Source: JADHMP01 sp016779985 (GTDB taxonomy: Bacteria > Bacteroidota > Bacteroidia > Flavobacteriales > Flavobacteriaceae). From it: 64,000 nucleotides of DNA. The DNA is taken from assembly GCA_016779985.1 (NCBI GenBank), contig JADHMP010000004.1, positions 62,001 to 126,000 of the forward strand, given 5' to 3'. Shown here in pieces: positions 27,335 to 35,324 of the stretch. Within the stretch, counting starts at the first letter, position 1, and every line of letters begins with the position of its first letter. Below the pieces are notes generated by a model, which ran no database searches, was not told the DNA's origin, and worked only from the letters and a program-made list of their open reading frames with translations. The position numbers and the translations under genes were made by a program.

Positions 27335-29440
27335 CTAATCTGTTATAAATGAGGAAGCAGGTAGCCCCTCTTGGTTAAATAGTGTGGCTTCAAAATAATT
27401 TTTCCAGCCATAGCGCACATATTTTGGGTTTTTGATATCAAGATGTGAGACTACAATATAGTCATTTTCAATTCTTGCTTGGCCAGGAAGAAAATTGCTG
27501 TTTTCATCTGCAATTTCAAAACCTTTGAGGGCTCCTTTTTGAACAAGTCCATTTTTTGCATAATCAAAAAAGAGATACATGCTATTGTTTTTGATTTCGT
27601 GTCCTTTATAAAGTGGCCCGCTAGGCACTATAGAGGTAAAACCATATTCATTCTTAAGGGCGTGAAGGGCCAAACGTTTTCCTACATCTTGTTTGTTAGC
27701 TGGGTGAATATCGTTCTTTTCTCCAATATCCAAAGTGACAACCATTCCTGTTTTTGGAACCGCCAAACTTTTTCTTTGGGCCTCACGAAGCGCTTGGGAA
27801 GAGTCTCGAGAAGTGTATTTAAAGGGAGCAATTTGAACATAATAAAAAGGGAGTTCAGCATTCCATTGTCTTCGCCAGTCAAAGATCATACTTGAAAATA
27901 ATTCTTGATATTCTTGATGATTCCCAACATTAGATTCTCCTTGATACCATAATGCGCCTTTAATTTTGTAGGGCAATAAGGGCTGAATCATATTTGCATT
28001 TAAAATTCCTAAAGCGTTATTTTCATTGAAAGGGAACCCCTTGTGAAGAACACTGTCTAACTTACTTTCATTTCGTAAAAACTCTGCGTTAGAATAACTA
28101 TGTGGATAGAGATAACCATTCAGATATAGCGCTTGGTGTTTAAAATGCCAAGTGCCTTCTTCTAAATAATATTTTTTGCCTTCATTTTCTATAAAAATAT
28201 TTCCTCTAAATCCACCCAAACCACCCGTATCTATAACTCTAATAGCAAGGGTGTTTTCGCCCTCACGCAACACCTCTTGTGAGACAGTGTATCTCACTTG
28301 GCTGCAACAGGTCCAAGATTGGCCAATCAAAACCCCATTAAGAAAGGTTAGATTCCAATCATCTACACCCCCTTCAAAAACAAGTTCGTAAGAGCCATCA
28401 CTTTGGGTCTTAAAGTCAAATTTTTTTCTATACCACACCATCCCATCTTCTGCCCATTTATTGTCCATAAAAAGGAATTCGAAATCCAAAATCATTTCAC
28501 TACTTTCAATATCATTGATATTTTTTAGTTGGATCCCTGTCCAATCATCAGTGTTTAGGTTCATTTGAGAATAAGAATGATCTTCCATATCAAGTTGAAG
28601 CAACCCCAAACTATCCCCTATTTTGGGTGCTATTTGGGCGGTTTTATTTAAAAAACGTTCATTATTTAGTCGAATCGAATCATTAAACTTTTTTTTAATT
28701 TGATTTAAATCATCATACCCACCCGTTGCTACTATTTCCTCAGCTTGTTCTTTGGTCATATCGTGTTTAGCTAATTCTTTCAAGCGCATCCAGGCCTCCA
28801 CTCGAGTGCCGCCCCAGCTACTATTGATTATACCTATTGGTACATTTATTTTTTGAAAAACCTCACGAGCAAAAAAATAGCCTACAGCGGAAAAATTTCC
28901 AATGGTTTCACTTTGCGCGATTTGCCATTGTGTGGTTTTTATTTCTTGCCCTTTCAAGTCTCTAGGCACAGAAAACATTCGGATAGAATTGAAATTAGCA
29001 GTTGCTATTTCCTCTTTTTGATTGAGAATTCTATTGTCAAGGGTCCATTCCATGTTAGATTGACCCGAGGCGAGCCACACTTCTCCAATCATTACATCTC
29101 TAATGGTTACTTGTTGGGAGCCTGAAATAATTTCTAGCTCATAGGGGCCTCCATAAGATGGGGTTTCAAGTGTTGCTTCCCAATGGCCCTCTCTATCTAC
29201 CTCAGCGATGGTTTTTTGTCCCCAAGAACTAACAACCACAATTTTTGTCCCAATTGGGCCAGTGCCCCATAGAGGTACTACAGCGTTTTGCTGTAAAACC
29301 ATATGATCTGTAAATAATGGCCCCATCGATAAAAAACTTTGAGGGGTACACGAATAAAAAAGGAAACAACAATTTAGAACTAAAATCCAAAGATTGAAAC
29401 GAAACACGATAGATGATATTAATTTGCTAAACTTAAGCAA
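27335..29440 (-). CDS. Sialate O-acetylesterase (SGNH hydrolase), lipoprotein
   Basis: 701 residues with a signal peptide and lipobox FLFYSC (about residue 31). GPLFTDHMVLQQNAVVPLWG and WLASGQSNMEWTLDN (nucleophile serine near 126) define the family, and ALWYQGESNVG and KNDIHPANKQDVG give the remaining SGNH residues. A beta-galactosidase-like jelly roll (about 305-410) is inserted between the halves. Family members remove O-acetyl groups from sialic acid or xylan. The TTG start at 29440 is the first candidate after an in-frame TGA. It heads the operon reaching to 18152. Confidence 0.9.
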   Translation of the reverse strand: MLKFSKLISSIVFRFNLWILVLNCCFLFYSCTPQSFLSMGPLFTDHMVLQQNAVVPLWGTGPIGTKIVVVSSWGQKTIAEVDREGHWEATLETPSYGGPYELEIISGSQQVTIRDVMIGEVWLASGQSNMEWTLDNRILNQKEEIATANFNSIRMFSVPRDLKGQEIKTTQWQIAQSETIGNFSAVGYFFAREVFQKINVPIGIINSSWGGTRVEAWMRLKELAKHDMTKEQAEEIVATGGYDDLNQIKKKFNDSIRLNNERFLNKTAQIAPKIGDSLGLLQLDMEDHSYSQMNLNTDDWTGIQLKNINDIESSEMILDFEFLFMDNKWAEDGMVWYRKKFDFKTQSDGSYELVFEGGVDDWNLTFLNGVLIGQSWTCCSQVRYTVSQEVLREGENTLAIRVIDTGGLGGFRGNIFIENEGKKYYLEEGTWHFKHQALYLNGYLYPHSYSNAEFLRNESKLDSVLHKGFPFNENNALGILNANMIQPLLPYKIKGALWYQGESNVGNHQEYQELFSSMIFDWRRQWNAELPFYYVQIAPFKYTSRDSSQALREAQRKSLAVPKTGMVVTLDIGEKNDIHPANKQDVGKRLALHALKNEYGFTSIVPSGPLYKGHEIKNNSMYLFFDYAKNGLVQKGALKGFEIADENSNFLPGQARIENDYIVVSHLDIKNPKYVRYGWKNYFEATLFNQEGLPASSFITD

Positions 29441-29470
29441 AAATTGATAAACGAGGTGTTGTCAATTATA

Positions 29471-29890
29471 TCAAGGGCTAAAAAAATCCTCTTCAGAAAT
29501 TACGATAAAATTGCCTTCTACAGAGGCATCATAGAAAAATGTGAAGGTGTGTTTTTCTCCGAAGTTAATGACTGTTTTCTGTTTGTCTTCATAAAAAAAC
29601 TCCTTGGATTTATACTGTACATAAATCCGATCAATGGGAAGATTTTTAAATAAATATCTTTCATTGTTTCTGATGTAGATATGCGAAATATATTTTTTGT
29701 TTTGATCTCTGATACACACAATGATGTCATGATCAACAGTGTTAATTACCATCAGGGTGGCATTTGAGTTTTCATTCACTATATCTGGGGGAAATCGGTA
29801 GGCAAAAGTTTTGTCTCCTGTTTGACCTCTTTGGGCGAAAAGACAAGCGGAGAAAAACAAAAAAAGTAAAAATAAAGACTTGTTTTTCAT
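29471..29890 (-). CDS. Small secreted protein of unknown function
   Basis: 139 residues: signal peptide MKNKSLFLLFLFFSACLFAQ, with either a signal peptidase I site after FAQ or a lipobox-like FSAC. The mature part has three or four beta strands with paired aromatic residues (IRNNERYLFKNLPIDRIYVQYKSKEFFYE; HTFTFFYDASVEGNF). No family recognised. It ends 30 bp upstream of the esterase gene on the same strand, so it could be the first gene of that operon, though no link in function is evident. Confidence 0.7.
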   Translation of the reverse strand: MKNKSLFLLFLFFSACLFAQRGQTGDKTFAYRFPPDIVNENSNATLMVINTVDHDIIVCIRDQNKKYISHIYIRNNERYLFKNLPIDRIYVQYKSKEFFYEDKQKTVINFGEKHTFTFFYDASVEGNFIVISEEDFFSP

Positions 29891-30267
29891 GGCTTTTGTG
29901 TTAGGTTAATTTACTACAATTTAAGGAAAAATTACATTAGAAACACATTTTAGGGATACGCTTTTTTTAGCTAATACCCATTTGCTAAGGTAGAGGTGAA
30001 TAAGAAAAAAAAACATTACTGCAATCTTAAAAGCCTAGGTGGTTTTGTGAGGCATATTGTATCGAGATATTATAAAAATTAGTTGCCTCGAAAGGCATTG
30101 CCTACTTGTCTAAACGATGTAATAAAATAATTATAGATTTCAAGTTATAAACGAAAATTAATTATGCCTTTTTACTAATAGGAGCTGCTAAAAAAACCTG
30201 ATTAAAACCCTGTTCAGTGAAGTTTTGTATCTTTTGCAACTAAACAATCAAAATTGAACAATAGCGT
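29891..30267. other. Divergent intergenic region
   Basis: 377 bp between the divergent genes at 29890 and 30268. No coding ORF is evident. A short hairpin at about 30083-30097 (TGCCT/AGGCA around CGAA) and a TATCTTTTG about 50 bp before the permease start, one base longer than the TAnnTTTG box, are the only signals; neither is firm. Confidence 0.4.
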
Positions 30268-31584
30268 ATGGCATTAGGGACTATTTGTTTAGGGATTTTA
30301 TCTTTATTTATTCTAGTTATTGTTTTTCGATTACACACCTTTCTATCCTTTATTATCGTTTCAATTGGTGTGGGCCTAGCTCAGGGAATGCAATTTACTG
30401 CAGTCATTGAATCTCTTCAAGACGGGATAGGAAACACCCTTGGTTTTTTGGTTTTGATTTTAGCTCTTGGCGCCATGTTGGGAAAGCAAGTGGCCAACAG
30501 CGGTGCTGCACAACAAATTTCAGACTCTCTGTTTGCTGTATTTGGCATTAAAAATACCCAATGGGCAGTAATGCTCACTGGTTTTATTGTAGGAATTACT
30601 CTTTTCTATTCAGTAGGATTTGTCATTTTGGTACCTTTGGTGTTTACTATAGCAAGAAGCACAGGCCTTTCTCTAATGTCCATTGGTCTTCCCATGTTAG
30701 CCGCCTTATCGGTCACACACGGGTTTCTGCCCCCACACCCAGCCCCCTCAGCTATTGCCGTTTTATTTGGAGCGGACATTGGACTCACCTTATTGTATGG
30801 GTTAGTGGTTGCTATACCGGCAATATTAATTTCGGGGCCCTTGTTGGGGCGATATCTCAAAAAAGTGGAAGCCAAACCTTTAAAAGAGTTTTTATCGACA
30901 ACCCATTTTCAAAAAGATGAGCTTCCTAGTTTGTGGAATAGCATTTTAACCGCCCTGCTGCCTGTTGTATTAATTGGAGGTGCTACTCTATGTAAAGAAA
31001 TCATAGCGGAAAACCATCCACTTTATGGGCCCATTACTTTTTTAGGAAATCCTGTCATTGCCCTTTTAATTGCTGTTTTGGTGAGTATTTTTAGCCTAGG
31101 TCTTTTGCGTGGTCAAACAATGAAAGCTACCATGCAATCCTTTAATGAATCGCTCACTGGAATAACCTCCGTGCTTTTAATTATTGCCGGTGCTGGTGGT
31201 CTCAAACAAATTTTGATTGATAGCGGCGTGAGCGAATCTCTAGGCACCCTTCTCCAAGTGAGTGCCCTTTCTCCACTTTTAATAGGTTGGCTCACAGCGG
31301 GCCTCATTCGTGTGGCTGTTGGTTCAGCAACCGTGGCCGGTCTCACCGCTGCTAGCATCGTATTGCCGTTGGTAGAAAACGGGCTGGCTAATCCTCAACT
31401 GATGGTACTAGCCATTGGGTCTGGCAGTCTGATGCTTTCTCATGTGAATGATGCTGGATTTTGGCTGTTTAAAGAATATTTCAACCTTTCCATCAAAGAT
31501 ACCCTATCCACTTGGACTGTGATGGAAACATCCATTGGAGTGAGTGGTATTTTGACTATACTTTTTTTAAATCAGTTTATTTAA
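30268..31584 (+). CDS. GntP-family gluconate/organic acid permease
   Basis: 438-residue inner-membrane symporter with about twelve membrane segments. Family signatures are LVLILALGAMLGKQVANSGAA, LPMLAALSVTHGFLPPHPAP, and RVAVGSATVAGLTAASIV followed by SGSLMLSHVNDAGFWLFKEYF near the C terminus. GntP proteins import gluconate and related sugar acids with protons. Alone on the plus strand opposite the glycan operon; a sugar acid from the PQQ dehydrogenase would be a natural substrate, but that is inference. Confidence 0.93.
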   Translation: MALGTICLGILSLFILVIVFRLHTFLSFIIVSIGVGLAQGMQFTAVIESLQDGIGNTLGFLVLILALGAMLGKQVANSGAAQQISDSLFAVFGIKNTQWAVMLTGFIVGITLFYSVGFVILVPLVFTIARSTGLSLMSIGLPMLAALSVTHGFLPPHPAPSAIAVLFGADIGLTLLYGLVVAIPAILISGPLLGRYLKKVEAKPLKEFLSTTHFQKDELPSLWNSILTALLPVVLIGGATLCKEIIAENHPLYGPITFLGNPVIALLIAVLVSIFSLGLLRGQTMKATMQSFNESLTGITSVLLIIAGAGGLKQILIDSGVSESLGTLLQVSALSPLLIGWLTAGLIRVAVGSATVAGLTAASIVLPLVENGLANPQLMVLAIGSGSLMLSHVNDAGFWLFKEYFNLSIKDTLSTWTVMETSIGVSGILTILFLNQFI

Positions 31585-31720
31585 AAATTCAATATCTGAA
31601 GCACTATTAATTTTCTTTAAGGATGTCCATTACTTTAGTGGGTCACAAAATGATTTATGAGACCTTCATCTGAAAGTACAAATGTCCGCTATCTCCAAAA
31701 GTAAGGAGTAAAGAATCAAA

Positions 31721-31963
31721 ATGCCCTTTAGGGAAATGGTAATGTTATACACGAAGTTAAAACATAAAGAAAGAGAAATTAAAGAGTTGACTGATATGGG
31801 TCTTGTAGACACCCATTGGCTTCGTGACTTAGATATATTTGAAAAGTTCCGCGCCATGGAAGAATGGCTGCCTTGTAAGGCTTGCCGATATGAAAAAATC
31901 GCAGAAGAGGTAGGTTTATCTTCTAAAAGGGTTAAAAAGATTATTTTATTGTTGGGGAATTAA
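31721..31963 (+). CDS. Small helical protein with HTH-like C terminus
   Basis: 80 residues, highly charged and helical: YTKLKHKEREIKELTDMG, then DTHWLRDLDIFEKFRAMEEW, and a C-terminal segment CRYEKIAEEVGLSSKRVKKI that looks like a helix-turn-helix (sigma-70 region 4-like). An AAGGAG sequence precedes the ATG by about 14 bp. Two cysteines (LPCKAC) stand between the parts. No known family assigned. Its stop overlaps the convergent gene at 31960 by 4 bp. Length and codon pattern make it a likely gene, possibly a regulator. Confidence 0.6.
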   Translation: MPFREMVMLYTKLKHKEREIKELTDMGLVDTHWLRDLDIFEKFRAMEEWLPCKACRYEKIAEEVGLSSKRVKKIILLLGN

Positions 31964-32526
31964 AACCCTTGTTTCTTTTGCAAGGCTCTGTTGTTATCTT
32001 GGCTTTTACTATAGTCATTCATCCACCAATCATAATTGTAAATATGTAAATTTACAGTATAGGAAATAGATGACCCATTAAAATATTTCACAGGGTAAAA
32101 TTGAACTATTTTAAATTTTTCTTGGTCAAACATAATCATTCCGTACTCACTTTGTGATGAGTGAAAATTTTCAGGAGCGTCCCACCAATCAGGCTTTAAA
32201 AATATTTCATAGTTTAAGTCATCAAAAAACATTTTTGTTTGTAACAAATACGCCACGGTATTACTATAATCCATGCCAAATAAAGTGCCCTTTGGCCCTA
32301 GTTGAACACCTACCAATCCATTATTTGTAATGCTGTATTGAAAGTTCTGATGGTAAATCCTATAATAAAAACCATTCCCAATATAAATATTAATATATTC
32401 TTTTTTGTTTTTTTTGAATTCTGTCTTTGCCTGTTTAGGTGTCATTCCGAATTGAAGCCCTTTATAAATAGGCTGTCCGAAACAAAGTGCCGATAAAAAG
32501 AAAAAGAAGGGGAATAATTTTCTCAT
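31960..32526 (-). CDS. Secreted protein of unknown function (accessory island)
   Basis: 188 residues from the ATG at 32526, chosen because it opens a signal peptide (MRKLFPFFFFLSALCFGQ) and because a shared leader motif abuts it; the longer frame to 32601 adds a leader-derived tail. The mature part begins IYKGLQFGMTPKQAKTEFKK, a pattern typical of small periplasmic proteins with a G-M-T-x-x-x-A/V helix start, and ends with aromatic strands (VNLHIYNYDWWMND). Function unknown. Its leader is duplicated in front of the nuclease-like gene at 35134. Confidence 0.75.
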   Translation of the reverse strand: MRKLFPFFFFLSALCFGQPIYKGLQFGMTPKQAKTEFKKNKKEYINIYIGNGFYYRIYHQNFQYSITNNGLVGVQLGPKGTLFGMDYSNTVAYLLQTKMFFDDLNYEIFLKPDWWDAPENFHSSQSEYGMIMFDQEKFKIVQFYPVKYFNGSSISYTVNLHIYNYDWWMNDYSKSQDNNRALQKKQGF

Positions 32527-32563
32527 AAGTAGGTTGTTTGGGGTTGAGATATTGTAATATAAA
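32527..32563 (-). repeat. Leader repeat, copy A
   Basis: 37 bp directly upstream of the start codon at 32526 match 35135-35173 at about 32 of 36 aligned positions with one gap. On the minus strand both run from a TATATT(A/G)CAATAT element through CAACCCC or TAACCCCC to CCTACT just before ATG. Confidence 0.75.
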
Positions 32564-32670
32564 AAAATTTTGTATTGTAGGGATGTTAAGCTCAAATACA
32601 ATGCCTATTTCTAAATTTTTAATCTCGCAACGGATGAGAAAACAATTTATCGAATCATTAAGAAGATGAG

Positions 32671-34092
32671 CTAAAAACGGATAATTTTTAAAAGGGTTTT
32701 TTTCCAAATATTAAATCCTGAACTTGATAGAATTAAATCATAGTTTTGATTTGGCTGATGGCCTCCGCTTCCAATTTCAATTAATAATTTATTATCTATT
32801 TCAGCCAAATAATACCCTCCATTTCCATTGGCTATGTCTAATACGTTTATATTACTGTTAGCGTGTATTTTCATCTCTTTTCGTAATTCAATTAGTTGGT
32901 TAATTGTTTGTTTCAAGTTTCCAAAAGGGTCAGCGAATAGATAATGATAAATCCAAATCATCGGGATACCAGGGTGTGTGAGTAAATAAGCGTAACCCTG
33001 CTCTATTTCTATTATGTTTGAGGAATATAAAGACTCGCAATTATTATGATTAATACAACCAGAGTCATGGTTATCAAGAAAAGTGATTGATTTATCTTTA
33101 TATCCTTGGTGAAAACCTAGGGAATAATTTATGTTCAATCGATCAAAACGCTTATTGACAATCGCCTCGTTTAATTTGTATTTAAGAGCAAAATCAAATA
33201 CTGCTGTTTTTTCCACTACTTGGCCAGAAATTGTTTTATCGGAATTATCAATCCAATACTTTAGGGTATCGATATTCCCGCTCCAAACTTCGGCAACAGC
33301 AATATAATATGAACTGGAGTTGTTGTAAGATGCAATATATTTAGAAGGGTAGCCTTGACCGAAGTCGTACCTCCATGAATCAAAACCAATGTTATTCAAT
33401 CGAGAAATAAATTCTTTAAGCCCTTCTTGGACTTCAATACTTTTGTGATTAAGATCTCGAGCAGAGCTCCAATTTAAGCCCTCGTCTTTATCTCCGCAGG
33501 GTACTGTCCCAAACATATTAGGATTCGTTGTTGCTTCATCATCAATACATATAGATTCGCAAGACCATGATGGGTTAAAAAAGTCTGTCCATGTTTCTGT
33601 TGCTGCTCTATGGTTAAAGACTAAATCAGCCATAGCGTGTATTTTTCTGGAACCCATATTTATCAAAAGGGATTCAAGTTCTTCTTTTGTTCCATGCAAA
33701 GAATTGAAATTAAATAGTTCACGAGGATGATAACCCATGCCGTCAGCAGAATCACTTAATGGGGGAAGCCAAAGCAAATCAATATGCGCTCTGGAAATGT
33801 CATCCAAATATTGATTTAATGTATTGTAATAGGATCCATTTTGTGTTAATCTTGAGTCATTGTAGCTGCTCCACCAAAAAGCCTGCATAATTACATCGTT
33901 GTTTGGGTCTTTATCTGAAAAACGACTTATTTCAACTTCTGTTTCAGTTTCTGACAACAAGGGGCTTGATGCGGTTTCTGAGACTGATGCTACTTCATTT
34001 TCATTAATACCGTCCTCTTGAAGAGTATTGATTACGAGTTTTTCACAACTCAACAATAAAATAAATATTAGAAACAGCAACATCTTTTTCAT
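32671..34092 (-). CDS. GH13 alpha-amylase, lipoprotein
   Basis: 473 residues: signal peptide with lipobox LLLSC (about residue 16), an acidic Ser/Glu/Thr linker to residue 60, then a (beta/alpha)8 amylase. The four conserved regions are present: ADLVFNH, the nucleophile aspartate in FDSWRYDFGQGYPSKY, the acid/base glutamate in AVAEVWSG, and FLDNHDSG. The WRYDF form resembles plant-type and some bacterial amylases. A short domain C follows. Surface display for starch or glycogen breakdown is likely. It begins 7 bp after the nonsense-mutated nuclease gene. Confidence 0.92.
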   Translation of the reverse strand: MKKMLLFLIFILLLSCEKLVINTLQEDGINENEVASVSETASSPLLSETETEVEISRFSDKDPNNDVIMQAFWWSSYNDSRLTQNGSYYNTLNQYLDDISRAHIDLLWLPPLSDSADGMGYHPRELFNFNSLHGTKEELESLLINMGSRKIHAMADLVFNHRAATETWTDFFNPSWSCESICIDDEATTNPNMFGTVPCGDKDEGLNWSSARDLNHKSIEVQEGLKEFISRLNNIGFDSWRYDFGQGYPSKYIASYNNSSSYYIAVAEVWSGNIDTLKYWIDNSDKTISGQVVEKTAVFDFALKYKLNEAIVNKRFDRLNINYSLGFHQGYKDKSITFLDNHDSGCINHNNCESLYSSNIIEIEQGYAYLLTHPGIPMIWIYHYLFADPFGNLKQTINQLIELRKEMKIHANSNINVLDIANGNGGYYLAEIDNKLLIEIGSGGHQPNQNYDLILSSSGFNIWKKTLLKIIRF

Positions 34093-34099
34093 AAGTAGA

Positions 34100-35134
34100 T
34101 TATTTTATTAATTCTACAGTTTGAATTAGTTGGTCTGAGTAGTTATAAATATCATCTAAATACTCAATTGAGTATCGAGTTTCATTTTTGCTTTCATCTA
34201 AAAGACCAATATATTTAGTTTTCCCATTAAAATGAAGCCTACAAATAGGTTTCCTGTTGTTGTCATCTAGCAATATGCCAAAGTAGGATTGAGTATCTCT
34301 GCACACAACCCTTTTTAAATCGACCACCCTTCAGAGTATTGCTTTTATTATCCTAAACCCTTCCATCTCCTCTTCAGTAGTTATTATTTTACTTTCCTCG
34401 ACAGGTTCCTCTATTTCGGATTCCTTTTCTTTAGATATTGCACTTTGTAAACGATCATTTACTTTGTCATTGATCACTTGATTAAGTGCCTTGGGTATTA
34501 ATTCTTTAAATAAACTAATGTTCTTTTGAATTGCCCTTCCAGCCGTTTTAGATATAAAATATTTCACTAATTCAATGGATGGGGAATCAATTTCATTTTT
34601 AAATATTGCCTTTATTTCGTTGAGACTTCTTAAAGTTATTGCGTTAATTGAAATTCGATCCTCATTAAAATTATCTTTATGAAATTTAGAAATTTCGCTA
34701 ACAAAAGAGTCTTTTATATGCGAAAGACGAAATGTCAAAAAAGGCTTGTTATCCATTACGTTTGGCGTATCTAGATCAGTGTAAAAATGATATTCAAATC
34801 CATTAGTTAAAATACCGAATTTTGTTTTTGTTACTGAAAAATACCTGTGAAGCTGGGAGGTATGGTCCTTTAAGTTTTCTCTCCAATGCTTACATTCAAA
34901 GATCATTGATATTTGATCGTTTATTTTAATAGCATAATCTACCTTTTCGCCCTTTTTTAATCCTACATCAGCAATAAATTCAGGAATAACTACTTTTGGA
35001 TTGAATAAATCGTAACCCAGAGTATTAATAAACGGGAGGACAAAAGCTGTCTTTGTTGCTTCCTCAGTTAAAATATCCTCTTTTAAATCATTGAATTTTT
35101 CAGCCAATTGGCTCAATGGGGCTTTAATGTCCAT
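34100..35134 (-). pseudogene. HsdR-N-like nuclease gene interrupted by an in-frame TGA
   Basis: One 345-codon frame holds a single internal TGA (34331-34333). The 267 codons before it encode a type I restriction HsdR N-terminal-like nuclease domain, with PD-(D/E)xK residues D66, E80 and K82 (GEKVDYAI; IFECKHW). The codons after it continue the same family (YFGILLDDNNRKPICRLHF; KYIGLLDESK). From memory relatives have arginine at this spot, so CGA to TGA is the likely change. The truncated product would keep the nuclease residues but lose the conserved C-terminal domain. No methylase or specificity gene is nearby. Confidence 0.8.
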
Positions 35135-35173
35135 TTAGTAGGTTATTTGGGGGTTAATATATTGCAATATAAA
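35135..35173 (-). repeat. Leader repeat, copy B
   Basis: 39 bp directly upstream of the nuclease-like gene, matching copy A at 32527-32563. It contains the perfect 12-bp palindrome ATATTGCAATAT (35159-35170). TATATTGCAAT also resembles the atpD promoter box TATATTTGCAAT with one T missing. Confidence 0.75.
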
Positions 35174-35258
35174 GAAAATATAAGAAAATTACTCCTGCCT
35201 ATTGTTTAACTAATCTCTAAGCTACTCTATAGAAATAAAGGTGGTTAACCTAGCTAAT

Positions 35259-35287
35259 TTAACCCCCTCTTAGGAGGGGTTTTTTTA
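35259..35287 (+). terminator. Terminator-like hairpin between two minus-strand genes
   Basis: AACCCCCTC and GAGGGGTT pair around TTA(G) with one bulged C and are followed by seven T residues on the plus strand. Nearby genes on both sides are on the minus strand, where the stem would be followed only by TTAAATT. It may end a read-through or unseen plus transcript, or act weakly for the symporter gene. Confidence 0.6.
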
Positions 35288-35324
35288 AACCTGCTAAAAA
35301 ATATACACCTAAACCAATAAAATG

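Noticed and set aside
30083..30097. Hairpin before the GntP gene as a riboswitch
   Set aside because: A single short stem 170 bp from the start without further conserved structure; no known riboswitch core recognised.
34331..34333. In-frame TGA codons in two genes (34331-34333 and 55662-55664) as a sign of TGA recoding
   Set aside because: TGA ends normal genes here, for example the adhesin stop overlapping the PorP/SprF start at 49726-49729 and the gldE stop. Both cases are accessory genes and fit C-to-T type nonsense mutations.
31721..35173. Complete type I restriction-modification or defence island
   Set aside because: Only an orphan HsdR-N-like gene is present; no methylase, specificity subunit or helicase gene is seen, and its neighbours are an amylase and a small secreted protein.
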